51,405 nt of DNA from Rhodobacterales bacterium (GCA_026400355.1 JAPLPE010000004.1:1-51405); one strand, 5' to 3'; positions 42,323 to 51,288 are shown, counted from the first letter of the stretch. Made by a program: numbers and translations. Notes: a model not told the origin generated them from the letters alone.

Positions 42323-43647
42323 TGAGGCATTTCCTGCAAAGTTTCCTGTGCCGCAGCGAGCGCGTAATCGATGTCCGCGTCCTCGTGCGCGAGCGAGACA
42401 TACCACAATCCGCGCTCGATCAAACGCACACCACGCGACAGCATGCCAAGGCAGAAGCGGCGGTAGCTGTCCTTGTCGTAGTCTAGCACGTGGTCATAGG
42501 TCGTGGCCCTTACGCGCGGCGAAAAGCCGACGTGGAACATAGGGCCAGGCCCTTGGACCCGCAGGTCGGGCCTAATGTCGGACAGCGCTGCGAGCCCATC
42601 GCGCAAGCGGGTGGACAGCCGCCAGATGTGACGGTACCCGGCCGCGTCGTCCCGTCCGAGGATGTCAATGACAGCCAGCGAGGCCGCGACACTGACATTG
42701 TTTCCGTTCAAGGTGCCCGCGTGATAGACCTCTGCACGAGAGAAGGCTTCCATGAACGCACGCTTGCCGGTCAGAGCACTGATCGGAAAACCAGCCCCCA
42801 TCGCTTTGCCAAAAAGCGCAAGGTCAGGCGTGACGCCATAGTGCCCCTGCGCGCCCCCAAGGCCCAGTCGGAACCCCGTGATGATCTCGTCAAAGATAAG
42901 GATGATGCCGTACCGGTCGCAGAGACTGCGCAACCCTTCCAGGAAGCCAGGCGCGGGTTCGATGCAGCCTTGGTTGCACATGACGGGTTCAGTGATGATC
43001 GCTGCGATCTCGTGGGCATTGGATGCCAGCGTCGCTTCAACTGCGGCAAGGTCGTTCCACGGCAAGACCATGACCTCCTCGGCGAGCGCGGCGGGGATGC
43101 CGCCACCCCAAGGAACGGGGCGAGGTGGTTCGTTCGTCTGGGCGCGCGGAGGGCTGACACTGAACGAGACGTTGTCGAACCAGCCATGATAATGACCGAC
43201 AAACTTCAGGTATTTGGGCCGCCCGGTCACATGGCGAGCCAGCCGCAAGAGCGCATGCGACGCCTCTGACCCACTAAGCGAGAGCCGGACAAGCTCGGCG
43301 CACGGCAAGATCCGGCAGAGCGCCTCCGAAAGCTCCATTTCTTCCATGTGCTGCCCGGCGAAAAGCTGTCCCCGCTGCAGTGCCGCGGTCACCCGATCAA
43401 GAAGCTCGGGATGCGAATGGCCAAGGATGCAAGGCCCCTGCGATAGCGTGAAGTCCAGCAATTCGTTGCCATCGACATCCCATATCCGCGACCCTTTTGC
43501 ATGACTGTAGAACATAGGATGCGGCGCCGTCATCGCGCGGAACTGGCTGCTCACGCCCCCCGCGAGGCTCTGCCGCGAACGATCGAGGAGTGCCGCCGAT
43601 TTGGTGAAGCCGTGCGACCGGCGCATGTGGGACTGCTGAGTATCCAA
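42319..43647 (-). CDS. Class III aminotransferase (glutamate-1-semialdehyde aminomutase-like)
   Basis: PLP-dependent enzyme of fold type I, 442 aa from TTG 43647, preferred because AGGAGGAG lies about 8 nt upstream; ATG 43626 is the alternative. Recognisable segments: LLDFTLSQGPCILGHSHPEL, SGSEASHALLRLAR, KFVGHYHGWFDN, ILIFDEIITGFRLG (PLP Asp) and LFGKAMGAGFP with the Schiff-base Lys. No tetrapyrrole genes are nearby, so transamination of an amino sugar, cyclitol or amino acid is more likely than GSA aminomutase activity. First gene of its operon. Confidence 0.88.
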   Translation of the reverse strand: MDTQQSHMRRSHGFTKSAALLDRSRQSLAGGVSSQFRAMTAPHPMFYSHAKGSRIWDVDGNELLDFTLSQGPCILGHSHPELLDRVTAALQRGQLFAGQHMEEMELSEALCRILPCAELVRLSLSGSEASHALLRLARHVTGRPKYLKFVGHYHGWFDNVSFSVSPPRAQTNEPPRPVPWGGGIPAALAEEVMVLPWNDLAAVEATLASNAHEIAAIITEPVMCNQGCIEPAPGFLEGLRSLCDRYGIILIFDEIITGFRLGLGGAQGHYGVTPDLALFGKAMGAGFPISALTGKRAFMEAFSRAEVYHAGTLNGNNVSVAASLAVIDILGRDDAAGYRHIWRLSTRLRDGLAALSDIRPDLRVQGPGPMFHVGFSPRVRATTYDHVLDYDKDSYRRFCLGMLSRGVRLIERGLWYVSLAHEDADIDYALAAAQETLQEMPQ

Positions 43648-43720
43648 TGGAAGTCTCCTCCTCGATGATCTCAGGGTGAGACTACTAGACGAGCACAATG
43701 TATCACAAGATGAAATTTAC

Positions 43721-43737
43721 GTTTCGCCTAGTGAAAT
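43721..43737. promoter_or_regulatory. Candidate IclR operator upstream of aminotransferase operon
   Basis: GTTTCG-CCTAG-TGAAAT, about 75 nt upstream of the aminotransferase start. It matches the 39676-39692 palindrome at 13 of 17 positions (TTTCGCCT and GAAAT shared). A further TGAAAT half-site lies just beside it at 43711-43716. Its position allows control of the operon containing the IclR gene itself. Confidence 0.55.
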
Positions 43738-43923
43738 TCTTGCGATTGCACTCCAGTCATTTTGCAACTTAACTATATGATATAACGTAATAACAGAGCG
43801 ACGATGCCATCCACTGCCAGATTTTCGATGCGGCAGGACGCCGCCAATCAGGCGTCGCCAGAAGGCGCCGTCATCGCCCGGATGCTCGGAGACTGCGCCG
43901 TGCTGCGTGACCCGTCGGCCTCG

Positions 43924-43941
43924 TGCCGGTGAAAACCGGTA
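43924..43941 (-). terminator. Possible terminator after the helicase gene
   Basis: TGCCGGT, GAAA, ACCGGTA: a 7-bp stem including one G-T pair with a GAAA loop (TTTC on the minus strand), 17 nt after the helicase stop. No U tract follows, so it may be a 3'-end stabiliser or factor-dependent stop. Confidence 0.4.
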
Positions 43942-43957
43942 CAATCATCTCCTGACG

Positions 43958-46906
43958 TCAGACCCTTTTCCGGCGCCGTGGCTTGGGGATGGCGGGCTGA
44001 TCGCCGTTCGATATCTTCGCCTTCCCAGTGCAGGTTGGATAGCGGACGCAGCCGAGGAACTTGCCGAAGCTGCCGCTGCGTTCGACTAGCCAGCCGTCTT
44101 CGCAGTCCGGGCAGGCCGGGTAACTGGCACCGCACTTGCATCGAACCTCGCGGGTCCCTTCAGCTTGGCGTGGAAGCGCCGTGCCGCAGGATGGGCAGGC
44201 GGGCAAAAGGTTTCCACAGTGCTGGACATGCTCGCACCGGTACCAGATGCGGCCATCCTGCCCGGTCACGCCCAGCAATCTCCCGCCGCATTCGCCGCAG
44301 ACGTGAGCCTCAGGTTCAGCTCCGGGGGCTGTTGAGATCCCGTAGGCGGGGTCTTTGAGAAGCTCGGTCACGAAGGACGAAGGACGGGCGTTCGAGGCAA
44401 GGATCGTCAGGGTATGGCGGGCCCGCGTCATCGCCACATACATGACGCGCCGCTCCTCTGCGTTCTGGAACGCCTCCTCTTCCGGCGAGACCAGAGACAA
44501 GAGGGGGTCGTCGACGATCTCTGACGGGAACCCCATGCGCCCGCTGTCGGCGCTCAGCAAGACGACGTGGTCAGCTTCCAGCCCCTTCGAGGCATGGATG
44601 GTCTTGAAGTCGATCTTCAGCCGCGAGAAACGGCGCCGCAGACCCGGCATGTCCGGTTCGTTGAAACGGTAGCGGCCGAGGAGCAGTACCGTCACGGGCT
44701 TTGCCCCGAGCGCCGCGGCGGCAGACAGGGCGGCAAGCACCTCGTTGAGTTTCCCGTCATCCTCGCCTTTGGACACCGTGATGACCTTCATCGCCGGTTC
44801 GGTCGCGGTCCCGGCCGGGACGATCTTCTTGTCGATCTGGGCGGGGTTCCGCAGAACGAATGTCCGCGCGGCAAAGGCAATCTGGTCCACCGAACGGAAG
44901 GTGCGGCCGAGGTCGACGGTTCTGTGCACGCCAGTCTCGCCGTCGAAGCTGCCGCCGAACTCCCGCCCGAAATGACGCATCAGATGGATGTCGGACCCCG
45001 CGAAGCGGAAGATCGATTGCCAGTCGTCACCCACGGCAAAGACGCGCACGTCCGGATGCTGGGCCTTCAACGCCTTCACGAGCCGGGCCCGGCTTTGCGA
45101 GATGTCCTGGAACTCGTCGACCAGGATGTGGCGGAACGGGCTGACATAGCGGCCGGTCTCGGCATAGCGCGCGGCGCGCAGGATCATGTCCTCGAAGTCG
45201 ATCCTGCCCTCAAGGCGCTTCTGGTATTCTTCGAAGACTGGCGCGAAGACGTCAAGGAACGCGCGGGCGCGTTTGCCCAGCTTCATCCGGTCGGACTTGG
45301 CCTCGCAGTCCTGCAGGCTGTAGCCGCCGCTCTTGAACTTGCGCAGGAAGGTTCCAAGCAGCTTGGAAAAGTCATCGACCTGCTTCAGTTCGACGATCCG
45401 GTCATAGATCGTGTCCACCGGCCGGGGGTTCAGGGTGACATGCGGTGCCAGCTTCTCGGCGAGGCCAGTCAGCAGGCGCCCCTCCTGCCGTTCATAGCTG
45501 TAGGTCTCGATCAGGGTGGTCTGATGCTCGGCGTGGACCTTCCGCTTCCAGTCCATGCCCGCCAGGTATTCGTCGCGATCCACGAAAGGCGCAGTGACCA
45601 GTCTTTCGCTGCCTTCCCGGGCCTTCTCGCGCCGCACCCCGAAATGCTCAATGTAGATGCCGCTTTCGGTCAGCCGGAAATCGGGCTGGTAATCGCGCCT
45701 CCCGATCTCGGAAACCTTGTGCTCGTAGAGGGGCTCGTATTCGTATTCGACGCCATTTTCGTAGAGCCAGTTGGCGATCTGCAGCTCTTCGTAACTCTTG
45801 ACCTTCTCACCCTGCAGCGTCCGCAGGTCCTGGCTCTCCATGTGGGTGTAGAAGTCGTGCTTGGTCTTGAAGTCCCACTCCGTCTTCGGCTCGACTAGGA
45901 AATGCGCGAAGAACTGGATGATCGCTTTCGACACCTCTGAAAGGCGGTAGACCAGGTCCTTCAGGATCTGCTTGATCAGGTTGGTGAAGGCCATGTCGTC
46001 GGTGGCATGGTCGGCCAGGGCGGGCTTTGACCCTTCGACAATCCCGATGATGTCATAGGCAATCGCGTGGAAGGTTCGCGCGACAATGGGCACGCCGGAT
46101 CGGGCCTCGACCCGTTCCGACATCTCCTCGGCCGCATTTTTCGCGAAGGCCAGAAGCAGGATTTCCTCTGGCTGGCGGATGCCTGCCTTTACCAAGTATG
46201 CCGCCTTGGCGGTGATGACGCTGGTCTTGCCCGACCCTGCACCGGCAAGCACCAACGTCGCATCCTCGTCGACAACGACTGAAAGGCGCTGTTCTTGCGT
46301 CAGCGGCTTGTTCTCGTTGATATCAAAGAAATCCTTCCAGCGGTCTAGTTCTGATTTGATGAAGTTAGTGATGCCGTTGGCCCTCGCCGTTCTCGGGTCG
46401 GCTGCGAATTTCCGGACGGGCGCGATGCGTGCGACGGCATTGGCCCCAATGGCTTCAGCATTCAGCTTCGAGAGTAGGCTAGACTCCAGAGAACGGGCCT
46501 CATCCAGCAGCGGCGTGATCTGACAGGCAGCGGGGTAGCGGGGCGGGGCGGCAAGCGCCTGTACCCCGGCAAGAACTCTCTCCAGTCGCGCCGCTTCCTT
46601 TTCGAGGGCCGCGAGATTGAAGCGCGTCCAAGCATCCTTGACCTCTTCCGCGAAGCCCGAGGCTGCGAGGTGGCCTGCCGCCTTTAGCGTCACATCCCGA
46701 TATTCCTGCGAGCTTATCGTCAGTGCAGTCCCGAGCATCCCTTTCCGGAGGACAGGCGCATCCGTGAGCGTTTGCAAAGATATGGTGGCAACCTCGCCCC
46801 GCCGTGTGATCCGGATGTGATCCCCGACCAGCTCCAAGACGCGCGCAGACCTGCCGAGAGGATCAGCAAGAAGGCCAAGCAAAGGGCGCTGTTGCAGTCG
46901 AATCAA
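43958..46906 (-). CDS. HelD/UvrD-like superfamily 1 helicase with nuclease-like insertion and zinc ribbons
   Basis: 982 residues from TTG 46906, the first start after an in-frame TGA. An N-terminal HelD-like region (1-190) precedes the P-loop AGAGSGKT at 221-228. An insertion at about 360-425 has E373/E374, PDF at 408-410 and IYIEHFG at 417-423, the E...PD...(D/E)xG spacing of PD-(D/E)XK-like modules found in HelD-type helicases. Then come Walker B (ILVDEFQD), GDDWQSIFRFAGSD and the late motifs KTIHASKGLEADHVVLL and RRVMYVAMTRA. The last 110 residues hold about twelve cysteines as zinc ribbons, ending in FLGCVRYPTCTG as in topoisomerase I. Third gene of the candidate defence operon; 202 nt separates it from the PLD gene, so it may also have its own promoter. 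Confidence 0.88.
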   Translation of the reverse strand: MIRLQQRPLLGLLADPLGRSARVLELVGDHIRITRRGEVATISLQTLTDAPVLRKGMLGTALTISSQEYRDVTLKAAGHLAASGFAEEVKDAWTRFNLAALEKEAARLERVLAGVQALAAPPRYPAACQITPLLDEARSLESSLLSKLNAEAIGANAVARIAPVRKFAADPRTARANGITNFIKSELDRWKDFFDINENKPLTQEQRLSVVVDEDATLVLAGAGSGKTSVITAKAAYLVKAGIRQPEEILLLAFAKNAAEEMSERVEARSGVPIVARTFHAIAYDIIGIVEGSKPALADHATDDMAFTNLIKQILKDLVYRLSEVSKAIIQFFAHFLVEPKTEWDFKTKHDFYTHMESQDLRTLQGEKVKSYEELQIANWLYENGVEYEYEPLYEHKVSEIGRRDYQPDFRLTESGIYIEHFGVRREKAREGSERLVTAPFVDRDEYLAGMDWKRKVHAEHQTTLIETYSYERQEGRLLTGLAEKLAPHVTLNPRPVDTIYDRIVELKQVDDFSKLLGTFLRKFKSGGYSLQDCEAKSDRMKLGKRARAFLDVFAPVFEEYQKRLEGRIDFEDMILRAARYAETGRYVSPFRHILVDEFQDISQSRARLVKALKAQHPDVRVFAVGDDWQSIFRFAGSDIHLMRHFGREFGGSFDGETGVHRTVDLGRTFRSVDQIAFAARTFVLRNPAQIDKKIVPAGTATEPAMKVITVSKGEDDGKLNEVLAALSAAAALGAKPVTVLLLGRYRFNEPDMPGLRRRFSRLKIDFKTIHASKGLEADHVVLLSADSGRMGFPSEIVDDPLLSLVSPEEEAFQNAEERRVMYVAMTRARHTLTILASNARPSSFVTELLKDPAYGISTAPGAEPEAHVCGECGGRLLGVTGQDGRIWYRCEHVQHCGNLLPACPSCGTALPRQAEGTREVRCKCGASYPACPDCEDGWLVERSGSFGKFLGCVRYPTCTGKAKISNGDQPAIPKPRRRKRV

Positions 46907-47108
46907 GTAACTGGGCCTCGTCCTCGCGCACTGTCAGCTTGTCTTGCGACCTTGTCCAACTGCAACCTTGATTAGTTGACGAAGCGACACGCGGTGATGC
47001 TCGGAGGCCGTTGAAGAGCGTCCGAAGGATTTTCGCGAAGGGATGGCCAACGGGGCAATCCTGCAAATAGCCTCTCTTCAATGAACACCGTCTCGAAGGA
47101 CACAAGCG

Positions 47109-49472
47109 TCACGCAGATGCCGGACGCATGTTGGGCTTCAACTCAAGGCAGCCAGCAAATCGCTCATCAAGTTTATTCGTGATTTCATCGAAGTAATCTC
47201 TGTCCTCGTCGACGGCCCCTAAGATCGAAGCGACCTGTGCAGCGAGGGCTTTCGCCAGATTTTCCAGAGGTCTGCGCAGCTCGACAGTCTTCGGATGAGA
47301 CGCTGTTGCGGTTACCGCTGCTTTGGCCGCCCAGTCGGCCATGGCGAGGTATTCGAGTATTCTCTTTTGTTCGCTCTCATCCTGGGCCACATGCAGTGTC
47401 TGCAACGCCCGAGCCGTACCAAAATGCTGCTTGAGTAACCGTCCGATCAGTCGCGGCCAGTCGTAACTGTCCTTGGTGTGAATTGGTAGGATCTGTGTTG
47501 GTAGTGCAGCCCCTCGGATCGGCTGGGCATGGGAAAGCACGATCTGGAGAAGGGCACGCAGTCGCACGAGTTCAGCGGTACTGATCGGCTTGCCATTCAG
47601 CGATCGGCATCTGGCCTCAAACACGTCGACAGCCTCTTTCATCCTTTTGGCTGTGGCCACCGCCTGTTTCGTGGCCTTCATTGGCTTCAGAGGCCCATCA
47701 GGCGGAGTAGATGGCGCTGCATCATTTGGTGCCACTGGTTCGGTCATACGGAAGTCCATGGCCGAAATTGCCTTCAATTCTCGATCTTCTTCTGCGTCGA
47801 GGTCCACCCCGACAAGGCCGATGATCCGGTTCAGGGCCGCGCTCAAGGTGTTGGCCGGGCTGTCGTACCGACCGAAAAACCCACCCGAAAACGGGCTGCC
47901 CTGCGCCATCGCCTTGTTGCGTGCGCGAACAAATTCTTCATAGGGCAGCACGAGATGGGGCTGCTCTGTTGATGCAGCCGCAGGAGCGGACGATGCCTTT
48001 GGTGTTGGATCGGCAGTCACACCGGTCTCTTCAAGCTCCAGGGCCTCTAGCTGGTTCAGGGTTTCGATCAGGATCAGATCTTCGTTCATCGCCTCAGCGA
48101 GGATATCCGTCAGCGACTTCTTTCGACCTTGGGCCGGTGGTAGCGTGCTGTGGGCAAGGACATCGAGGTCAATGACCTGGACCGGCGCCGATTCGGAGCC
48201 ATTGGCAAAATGGACGATACCGGACCTGGGGCGCCCTGCTTCGAGGTCCAAGCGCCAGGCAGTGTCTCCTCCTGGCACGAGCTCAATCCGATTGCCGAAC
48301 CGAGCCTCTTGCCTATCCTGCAGGGTGATGGCAGCGGCCGAGCCCGGCACAAAACCGGTCGGTGGCTTCCAAACTAACCGTCCCGACTGCAAGGTCATCG
48401 TCCCGCCATCGGTGTGCGTCTCGCCCGCTGGACTTTTCGCCATGGCAGATGCCAGGTCGTGGAGATCAGACGGTTGCAACGGCGCATCGCGATAGGTCTC
48501 CAGCCCAAGTGCTACGACGGCAGTTCCGCGCGGAACGCGCTTGTAGATCCCGGCCTCGGCATTGCCGCGCACAATCGCCGGGCCGAGCAAGGCAGGCAAA
48601 GTGCAGTTCATGCTGCCCGAAATCACGTGATCCCATGCCTGGCCTTGTGCGATGACGAGCTTGGCGTGGACAAACCGTTTGCTGTCGGACACCTCGACCT
48701 TGAAAATCTCGACGCCCGAGAACCGGGGCAATTCGGATTTCGGGAAGTAGGTCGAAGCGGCGTCGATCAGCAAATCTGTCGGCGGTTCACCCATGATGGC
48801 CCTCAAGCGCGCCAGCCCTTCGAGTTTCATGTCCCAATAGGGCGACACGACAATCAACCGCTCTATCCGATCATCGCCGACGCAGGCAGCGATCTGGTCG
48901 AGGATAGTCGCGTCGCGCCGATCATGCAGCAGCGCAACGTCAGGCTCGGCTTCCTCCGCTGACAACGGGCTCTCCATGGCGTCGCGCAGCCATGGCGACG
49001 AACGGAGCGCCCTCTGTGTGGCCGTCGCAAACCAGAGGTCATCCGGGGGAACCTTGCTGCGAATGTAGTTCAGTGCCAACGCAAAATGGCGAGCGTTGCC
49101 CACAATGTCTTCGCCGTAGGATAGGCTTACTACCAGTTCCTTGTTCCCACCGAGGCCGAGCGCAGTCAAATTTGCCGAGCCGATCAGCAATCGGCCCTTC
49201 TTCGCCCCGATGAGCAACGTGATCTTGGGGTGGAAAGCACCTGGTGCATCGGCCTTGACGAGGTGATAGCTGCTTCCGGCGAACTTCGGTGGGCCCAGTT
49301 CCGCAAAGGTCTGGTTGACCATCTGTCTGTCAGCTAGGATCACGATGTTCCGGCAGCCTGATCCCCGCAGCCGCGAGAAGGGAACGTCTTCGAACGCTTG
49401 CGCCCCGAAGGCGTAGGTCGTCAGGAAGGCCGAGTGAAAACCGCCCTCGGCGAAGACATCAAAGTATTTCAT
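47109..49472 (-). CDS. Large protein with two phospholipase D-type nuclease half-sites
   Basis: 787 residues. Two HxK...N...E sets form one PLD-type active site: H81/K83 with GSAN at 98-101 and E112, and H269/K271 with SGSMN at 285-289 and E306. The absence of the lipid-type Asp spacing and the GS-x-N form resemble PLD nucleases and helicase-associated PLD proteins rather than phospholipases. Residues about 340-480 are beta-rich; 480-787 are helical and charged with no recognised domain. No signal peptide, so cytoplasmic. ATG 49472 lies 14 nt inside the upstream gene, implying coupled translation. Likely the effector nuclease of the three-gene set. Confidence 0.8.
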   Translation of the reverse strand: MKYFDVFAEGGFHSAFLTTYAFGAQAFEDVPFSRLRGSGCRNIVILADRQMVNQTFAELGPPKFAGSSYHLVKADAPGAFHPKITLLIGAKKGRLLIGSANLTALGLGGNKELVVSLSYGEDIVGNARHFALALNYIRSKVPPDDLWFATATQRALRSSPWLRDAMESPLSAEEAEPDVALLHDRRDATILDQIAACVGDDRIERLIVVSPYWDMKLEGLARLRAIMGEPPTDLLIDAASTYFPKSELPRFSGVEIFKVEVSDSKRFVHAKLVIAQGQAWDHVISGSMNCTLPALLGPAIVRGNAEAGIYKRVPRGTAVVALGLETYRDAPLQPSDLHDLASAMAKSPAGETHTDGGTMTLQSGRLVWKPPTGFVPGSAAAITLQDRQEARFGNRIELVPGGDTAWRLDLEAGRPRSGIVHFANGSESAPVQVIDLDVLAHSTLPPAQGRKKSLTDILAEAMNEDLILIETLNQLEALELEETGVTADPTPKASSAPAAASTEQPHLVLPYEEFVRARNKAMAQGSPFSGGFFGRYDSPANTLSAALNRIIGLVGVDLDAEEDRELKAISAMDFRMTEPVAPNDAAPSTPPDGPLKPMKATKQAVATAKRMKEAVDVFEARCRSLNGKPISTAELVRLRALLQIVLSHAQPIRGAALPTQILPIHTKDSYDWPRLIGRLLKQHFGTARALQTLHVAQDESEQKRILEYLAMADWAAKAAVTATASHPKTVELRRPLENLAKALAAQVASILGAVDEDRDYFDEITNKLDERFAGCLELKPNMRPASA

Positions 49473-51045
49473 TCGACATTAGCTCCGCGCGGCCGAATTC
49501 GGTCAGGCCTGCATCGTCAATCAGCTTGACGTCCCGAAGAAACCGCATGGCTTGATCGAGGCGCGGGCTGCTTGGCGACACCCGGAATCGATCCCTGTAC
49601 CGCAGCAATCCCTCCTCGGGCTCAATGAGAAAGGTATAGGCTTTCTGGTTGCGGAACTTGCGCGACGCCACCCAGAGATGGCGTTTCAGAACACGTTCAC
49701 GAACCAAGGCTTCAAGAACAGTTCGGGCATTCTCCTGCCCCCTGACCTGCAGAAACCTGACTTCCGTCCTTAGCGACTGGAAGTGATCCGGCGCATTCAG
49801 CGCGCTGTCCAGTAACTCGCCAAAGTCCGCCGCCCGTTCAGTGAGCGCCGCAACAAGCGCCACGACAGATTGCATTCGCGTTGATCGGTCGCCCGAAACC
49901 CGCGCCTTGACCATGCGCTCGTCGGCTAGCCTCGCAGCCAAGGCCGGTTCCAAACCCTCGAGCAGACCCGTCGAGAAGCCCTGCCAAGTCATGGCATCGG
50001 GTACGTTGACAGGGTCGACCAGATCCGCGACCACCTGACCGAGCGGCATCCGCCGCAATTCCGCTTCTTGTAGAGTGTCCAAGGCAAGATCGAGGATGCT
50101 CTCATAGGCAAGACGCATGAGGTCACATGCTTGATAAAGCGCCCACATGACGCGAACATCCTCGGTGGCAGGAGCGAGCGCGACCGCCCGATCGCCAGCA
50201 CCGAACCATTCCCATTTCACGGTTTCGGCGCGCGGGATCTCCTTTGTCTTGCCAATGAATTCCAGAAGCATAAGTGCAGTGGCTCGTCGGAGTTTGTCTG
50301 AGGCAGTTGCTTGCGGCAGGCGGCCCAACAGGACCAGGACGAGCAACCGATGTTCGGCGCTGTCTGTGACGATCCCAGAGGGCCTCATCGGCACCATCCG
50401 CTCGAGGTCGGCTAGCGAGACCGTTCCGGCACTTACGCAGCGCATGAACACTGCTCCTAGTTCACCGATTTCTGCGGCGAAGGCTTCCGCCAGAGGAAGC
50501 GCCCGGTTCGTGCAGACAGAGATCGGGTTCCGTTCATCGCCGAGCGTAATCAGGCCCATCTCGAACATCTGCGTGGCATAGATGCCCCCGAATGCACCAC
50601 CTTTATTGCGCAGATATCGCTGAGCCGGGTCTGTTTCTGGATCAGCCCCCACGGAGAAATCAATAAGTGCGCGTGGGTCATTTGAAGCGACGGCAAGCTG
50701 CTTCTGCGCCCATTCGATTCCGGCAACACCTAATTCCGGCGAACGACGCTCATCTTCTGACTCGGTCGAACCGCGTGCTGCAATAAGAGCGAACAGGATT
50801 TCGCAACGACGGTGGAATAACCGGAACTTAGCGGGGTCAGTACTTCTAAGCCGATCATCAGATGCATAAACCTCAAGCATCCACACGAAAAATGAGTAGT
50901 ACCTGAAGCGAAGCGTGATCGTGCTGATACCAGGCAGGAGTGACTGGTAGATCGCTTCGATGGGTCGCTGCATTCCGAGCGGATCGAGACCGCCATCTTG
51001 GCCGAGTTCAGTCCATTCAGGGAAACCAGGCCCAAAATCCTTCAT
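49459..51045 (-). CDS. Uncharacterised protein, first gene of PLD/helicase operon
   Basis: 528 residues from ATG 51045 (GGTGAA about 7 nt upstream); a TTG two codons earlier is possible. I do not recognise a named family. The N-terminus DFGPGFPEWTELGQDGGLDP and PGISTITLRFRYYSFFVWML look strongly structured, most of the protein is predicted helical, and the last 60 residues (DRFRVSPSSPRLDQAMRFLR, LTEFGRAELM) could form a winged helix. No signal or membrane span. Overlap with the PLD gene and the shared direction indicate an obligatory partner, perhaps the sensor or DNA-binding subunit. Confidence 0.7.
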   Translation of the reverse strand: MKDFGPGFPEWTELGQDGGLDPLGMQRPIEAIYQSLLPGISTITLRFRYYSFFVWMLEVYASDDRLRSTDPAKFRLFHRRCEILFALIAARGSTESEDERRSPELGVAGIEWAQKQLAVASNDPRALIDFSVGADPETDPAQRYLRNKGGAFGGIYATQMFEMGLITLGDERNPISVCTNRALPLAEAFAAEIGELGAVFMRCVSAGTVSLADLERMVPMRPSGIVTDSAEHRLLVLVLLGRLPQATASDKLRRATALMLLEFIGKTKEIPRAETVKWEWFGAGDRAVALAPATEDVRVMWALYQACDLMRLAYESILDLALDTLQEAELRRMPLGQVVADLVDPVNVPDAMTWQGFSTGLLEGLEPALAARLADERMVKARVSGDRSTRMQSVVALVAALTERAADFGELLDSALNAPDHFQSLRTEVRFLQVRGQENARTVLEALVRERVLKRHLWVASRKFRNQKAYTFLIEPEEGLLRYRDRFRVSPSSPRLDQAMRFLRDVKLIDDAGLTEFGRAELMSNEIL

Positions 51046-51167
51046 CGTCAATTCACCGTCTAGAGAACTACGGGTGGATGATGGCGGGAACCGGAGTCGC
51101 GCGCAACGGCGAGTTGTCCGCCGGTCTCGGCGGACGGACGGTCTACGGAGCCGGCGTGTCCGCTGAA

Positions 51168-51197
51168 AGCAAAAAGTCCCCGCTTTTAGGGGGGACT
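51168..51197 (-). terminator. Intrinsic terminator between tRNA-fMet and the defence operon
   Basis: AGTCCCC (51175-51181) pairs with GGGGACT (51191-51197), and on the minus strand the stem is followed by TTTTTGC. A good rho-independent terminator for transcripts coming from the tRNA. It would insulate the operon start at 51045 from tRNA transcription, or act as a leader terminator if the operon promoter lies upstream of it. Confidence 0.75.
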
Positions 51198-51205
51198 CGT
51201 CAAAC

Positions 51206-51224
51206 GTTGAGGTGGCGTTGAGGT
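51206..51224. repeat. 11-bp repeat pair, copy C (beside tRNA)
   Basis: GTTGAGGTGGCGTTGAGGT followed by AAAACGC; identical to copy B at 18384-18402 and ending 64 nt from the att core. Probable integrase arm-type site of the right island end. Confidence 0.7.
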
Positions 51225-51288
51225 AAAACGCGCACTGCTATACACAAGCAAAACACTCAACATCTAAGCTATTGATATGTTTTGGTTT

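Larger units (their letters stand above)
43648..43957. other. Intergenic region between aminotransferase promoter and helicase end
   Basis: The left half (to about 43800) is AT-rich and should hold the aminotransferase promoter; it contains the candidate operator 43721-43737 and several TATA-like boxes without an unambiguous -35/-10 pair. The right half is GC-rich with no recognisable gene, ending in a hairpin after the helicase stop. The composition change near 43800 may be the seam between the catabolic locus and the helicase operon. Confidence 0.45.

Noticed and set aside
44567-45898. Plus-strand open frame of 443 codons
   Set aside because: Antisense to the helicase core; no ribosome binding site or recognisable domain.
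43958-51045. Known defence systems Gabija, DISARM or Mokosh
   Set aside because: No OLD-type GajA nuclease, no SNF2 helicase/methylase/DrmB set and no Mokosh-type RNA helicase with kinase; the first gene matches none of their known components.
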